Assembly: GCA_964625745.1 (NCBI GenBank)
Contig: CAZVCJ010000054.1
Location: forward strand, 1 to 23,814
Source of the DNA: CAZVCJ01 sp964625745
GTDB lineage: Bacteria; Chloroflexota; Anaerolineae; VGOG01
Length of the DNA: 23,814 bases
Direction: 5' to 3'
Position numbers and translations under genes: made by a program. Positions 22,101 through 23,814 of this stretch are shown here, piece by piece; the stretch's first letter is position 1; each line of letters begins with the position of its first letter. Under the pieces are notes generated by a model. It worked only from the letters and a program-made list of their open reading frames with translations, did not search any database and was not told the DNA's origin.

Positions 22101-22821
22101 GCGCCTACTGATCACCACGCCTGCAGACAGGGATGGTGTGCCCGATTTCGGCCGAGATGTCTACGTCTACGAGCGCTACATGCTGCTGCGCTCCTACATG
22201 GCCTTGCAGGGGCGCAACCATGTTACCCTGCCCGCAGACACGGAAGCGTTGATCGAGGCCGTCTACGGCGACGAGGAACCACTCGCCGATGGCCTGACCA
22301 AGGCTCTGGTCGCTGCGCTGGCCGACGCCCGGCAGCGGATGCAACGCCACGAGGAACAGCACGTGTACAAGGCCAGAACGAAACTGGTTCCTGCCCCTCA
22401 GGCTGACAACCTGCTGACCCAAGGCAGTTTGGCGCTGGAGGAGGATAGCCCTGAATTGCACGAGGCATTCCAGGCATTGACCCGTCTGATTCCACCAGGG
22501 GTTTCCTTGGTCTGCCTCCACCGGACAGCCGCCGGGCTGACGCTAGAGACAGACGACAGCGGGCCAGTGGTGGACCTGACACAAGAGCCAGAGCCGGATT
22601 TGACCAAACGACTTGCTCGGTATACACTAAACGTGACCCATCAACCGGTGGTGCAACACTTTCTGGCGCAGCCAGTGCCCATCGGGTGGCGCGACCATCC
22701 ACTGTTGCACAACCATCGAGCAGTTATCTTCACCGATGGTCTCTGTCCGCTCGCAGGCACGCCTTACACACTCCGGCTGAGCCACGAAATAGGACTGGAA
22801 GTTGAGAAGGAGCCAAAATGA
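19168..22821 (+). CDS. cas3: HTH-WYL regulator fused to type I-E Cas3 nuclease-helicase
   Basis: One open frame of 1217 residues with two complete proteins. Residues 1-60 are a winged helix (KAEIARRLGVHRATAGRYID). Residues 150-215 are a WYL domain (PYFIEPYAVGQTTHVIGWRD, then RTFKLERIQRIEL), in which the W-Y-L triad itself is not kept. Residues 225-325 form the usual C-terminal extension. From L332 (YQLLWAK) Cas3 begins: HD nuclease H348, H399-D400, H470-H471; helicase Walker A APTGTGKT (K626), DEVH (757-760), SAT (788-790), motif V region QVIEQSLDLD, motif VI QRAGRLHR (958-965). No ATG, GTG or TTG with a ribosome site sits at the junction, so a single polypeptide is expected. It should degrade Cascade-bound foreign DNA; the N-terminal part may repress or sense a ligand. 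ATG 19168 follows TGGAGGCGG. Stop overlaps cas8e (ATGA). Confidence 0.93.
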   Translation: MERAPNKAERLLQLEQLLLAFPEGLYKAEIARRLGVHRATAGRYIDELSLRIPIWQDGNLLGINRDDYLTHVRLTIHESMALHLAARLMATRTDKHNPHAASAMRKLGHALHRLAPLVSQHLLASAEVMDGQAQRHDPVYLKVLETLTRAWSDGRVAHLWHRMADGRVFDYDFAPYFIEPYAVGQTTHVIGWRDPPGALRTFKLERIQRIELTDREYTIPEDFDPREKLADAWGIWYTEAEPVEVVLRFHPRVAHRVRETQWHRSEQVEEQPDGSLLWRARVAEPQEMVPWIRGWGADVEVVAPEALREMLTSEAQRLALLYGTGEVTSPPLYQLLWAKTDKAKTTTHPLICHLIDVAQVTRALWDDVLTDSIRAQFVEALGLDVDAAGRLLAFWAGLHDLGKASPAFQRLHKPAEASLNAAGLSFPKLFTQEPCYHGTISASVLEKLLETEAGLPRRLAKKIARAMGGHHGAWPSPRDLQCLKSAQVGGDDWGAVRQDLLYAMGTLFTPPIVERLGATLQEENALLTLLSGLTSTADWIGSMERYFPYSVGPIDLARYAEHAATQARRSLEELGWIGWQPPTEGISFHDLFQLEPRPMQEAVVGLAERLDRPALVIIEAPTGTGKTEAALYLADHWAHFCQQRGLYVAMPTMATSNQMFRRVQEVLARRYPTSLVNLHLIHSQARWRDDMQAFRLDTADERKGGTVAAMAWFLPRKRSLLATFGVGTVDQALLSVLQTRHFFVRLFGLSHKTVIFDEVHAYDTYMSTIFQRLLGWLRTVGASVVILSATLPAQTRRELLQAYAGMPVMEPSAVPYPAITWTTGEQIGVVPLETPAIRTVALEWIERKPETIVNRLADELHDGGCAAVICNTVRRAQEVYKALKTASIVPEQDLTLFHARFPFAWRDEIEQKVLSCFGKEGHRPRKAIVVATQVIEQSLDLDFDLMITDLAPVDLILQRAGRLHRHHRDGRPASLSTPRLLITTPADRDGVPDFGRDVYVYERYMLLRSYMALQGRNHVTLPADTEALIEAVYGDEEPLADGLTKALVAALADARQRMQRHEEQHVYKARTKLVPAPQADNLLTQGSLALEEDSPELHEAFQALTRLIPPGVSLVCLHRTAAGLTLETDDSGPVVDLTQEPEPDLTKRLARYTLNVTHQPVVQHFLAQPVPIGWRDHPLLHNHRAVIFTDGLCPLAGTPYTLRLSHEIGLEVEKEPK

Positions 22822-23780
22822 ACCCAACATTCGACCTACTGCAATCTCCCTGGGTGCCTTGCATCCGGGCCGACGGTGCGCCCGTGGAACTGGGGCTGCG
22901 CGACGCGCTGGCCCAGGCACACGAACTACGCGCGCTGCATGACGAATCGCCTTTGGTGATGGCCGCGCTCCACCGGCTGCTTCTGGCCTTGCTGCACCGC
23001 GCCTTTGGGCCAGCCACCTACGACGAATGGGCTACGCTCTGGAAGGCTGGTCAATGGGACGCGGCGCAACTCGATGCCTACCTGGACTGCTGGCGCCACC
23101 GCTTTGACATTTTTGACCCGGAACGCCCTTTTTACCAGGCCCCCGACGAGCGCGTCAAACCCAAGTCGGTCGTCAGTCTCATCCACGACGTGGCCTCCGG
23201 CAACAACCCCACACTGTTCGACCACCACACCGAGGCGGGGGGCATCACCCTCACCCCAGCGCAGGCCGCCCGCATGCTCGTCGCTGCCCAGGTTTTTGGC
23301 CTGTGCGGAACAAAAGGCCCGACAATGCAATTCACCGATGCTCCGTGTGCACGCGGCGTCATTTTCTTGGTGCAAGGTGAGACGCTCTTTGAGACCCTCG
23401 CCCTCAACTTGGTGCGCTACACAGACGATGCGCCCCTGCCGCGCTGGCCCGATGACCGCCCGGCCTGGGAAATGGACGATCCGTTCACTCCCGACCGCTC
23501 CGTGCCGCGCGGCTACCTGGACTATCTCACTTGGCAGAACCGGCGCGTCCTACTGCTGCCCGAAGCAACGACCGATGGCGTCGTCGTGCGCCAGGTGACG
23601 ATAGCCCCAGCCCTGCGCCTGGATAGCGGCGTCCTAGACCCGATGAAGCACTACCGCAAGGATGAGAAACGTGGCCCGTTGCCCCTGCCCTTCACTGAGG
23701 GCCGTGCCCTCTGGCGCGATAGCGCCGTGCTCTTCCGACTGCATGACGAGGGGCACCAACCGCCATACGCATCAAGCTAA
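22818..23780 (+). CDS. cas8e: type I-E Cascade large subunit Cas8e (Cse1/CasA), C-terminally truncated
   Basis: The start ATG overlaps the cas3 stop and follows AAGGAG. The Cse1 N terminus is typical (FDLLQSPWVPCIRADGAPVE, then LGLRDALAQAHELRAL), with later blocks FDIFDPERPFYQ, AAQVFGLCGTKGPTM and LDPMKHYRKDEKRGPLPLPF. In Cascade this subunit recognises the PAM and recruits Cas3. The usual length is about 500 residues; this frame ends at 320, just after GHQPP, at the stop 23778-23780. The helical-bundle C-terminal domain that contacts Cse2 is missing. None of the three forward frames in the last 50 bases resumes Cse1-like sequence, so a mobile insertion, a deletion or an assembly break near 23766 is more likely than a simple frameshift. 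Other Cascade genes and cas1-cas2 would lie outside. Confidence 0.9.
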   Translation: MNPTFDLLQSPWVPCIRADGAPVELGLRDALAQAHELRALHDESPLVMAALHRLLLALLHRAFGPATYDEWATLWKAGQWDAAQLDAYLDCWRHRFDIFDPERPFYQAPDERVKPKSVVSLIHDVASGNNPTLFDHHTEAGGITLTPAQAARMLVAAQVFGLCGTKGPTMQFTDAPCARGVIFLVQGETLFETLALNLVRYTDDAPLPRWPDDRPAWEMDDPFTPDRSVPRGYLDYLTWQNRRVLLLPEATTDGVVVRQVTIAPALRLDSGVLDPMKHYRKDEKRGPLPLPFTEGRALWRDSAVLFRLHDEGHQPPYASS

Positions 23781-23814
23781 TAACAACTAGTCAAGTCCGA
23801 GCCACGGGATAGGG

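Noticed and set aside
20959..22821. Separate cas3 start inside the fusion
   Set aside because: Cas3 homology begins at about residue 332 (20161), and no start codon with a ribosome site lies there; the ATG at residue 311 (20095) has only a too-close GGGAG.
23740..23814. Simple frameshift as the cause of short cas8e
   Set aside because: Reading the last 50 bases in the other two forward frames gives no Cse1-like sequence and meets stops, so a single-base slip does not restore the protein.
18700..23814. CRISPR repeat-spacer array
   Set aside because: No regularly spaced identical repeats of 25-40 bases occur anywhere in the window; an array must lie outside it.

Overview
The window reads as chromosomal DNA of a free-living, GC-rich bacterium. 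It is most likely a member of the Chloroflexota (Anaerolineae-like). This rests on inference: secreted proteins with long Thr/Pro linkers of the TATPVPP type, several TTG starts, short tandem repeats between genes, and a WYL regulator style familiar from that phylum. No rRNA, tRNA or complete CRISPR array is visible.

Left part (1-7.3 kb). A minus-strand 4-hydroxybutyryl-CoA dehydratase (abfD) with all four Fe-S ligands comes first. It is followed by a plus-strand, visibly AT-richer block of envelope genes: a multi-TM protein with a C-terminal Ig-like tail, a lipoprotein with an Ig-like domain and a 21-bp coding minisatellite, and a 780-aa secreted protein joining a six-hairpin-type domain to a GH113-type barrel. 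pncC and a small coupled ORF close the block.

Middle part (7.4-16.6 kb). This is a long minus-strand run: a FlK-type thioesterase, a PMT-type membrane glycosyltransferase, an M20 peptidase coupled to a TIGR04076-like protein, a methyltransferase, a beta-propeller lipoprotein, a nucleotidyltransferase, a glycosylasparaginase/isoaspartyl peptidase, and an RdgB-type XTP/dITP pyrophosphatase. Many junctions carry short tandem repeats (mostly heptamers) placed at stop codons. The methyltransferase-lipoprotein-nucleotidyltransferase stretch looks like a small inserted island. Its junctions share an imperfect palindrome, and the 3' end of the asparaginase gene is duplicated on the far side of the nucleotidyltransferase.

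Right part (16.6-23.8 kb). A bactofilin gene on plus has a strong promoter and terminator. It converges on a processive GT2 glycosyltransferase (minus), whose last codons lie inside that terminator. Divergent promoters then lead into a type I-E CRISPR-Cas locus: a 69-aa winged-helix protein, a 1217-aa protein fusing an HTH-WYL regulator to a full Cas3 nuclease-helicase, and cas8e (cse1), translationally coupled by an ATGA overlap. cas8e stops after 320 residues, without its usual C-terminal part, 34 bases before the window ends. The HTH-WYL-Cas3 fusion is the most interesting object here: it puts a possible ligand-sensing transcription factor and the interference nuclease in one polypeptide.
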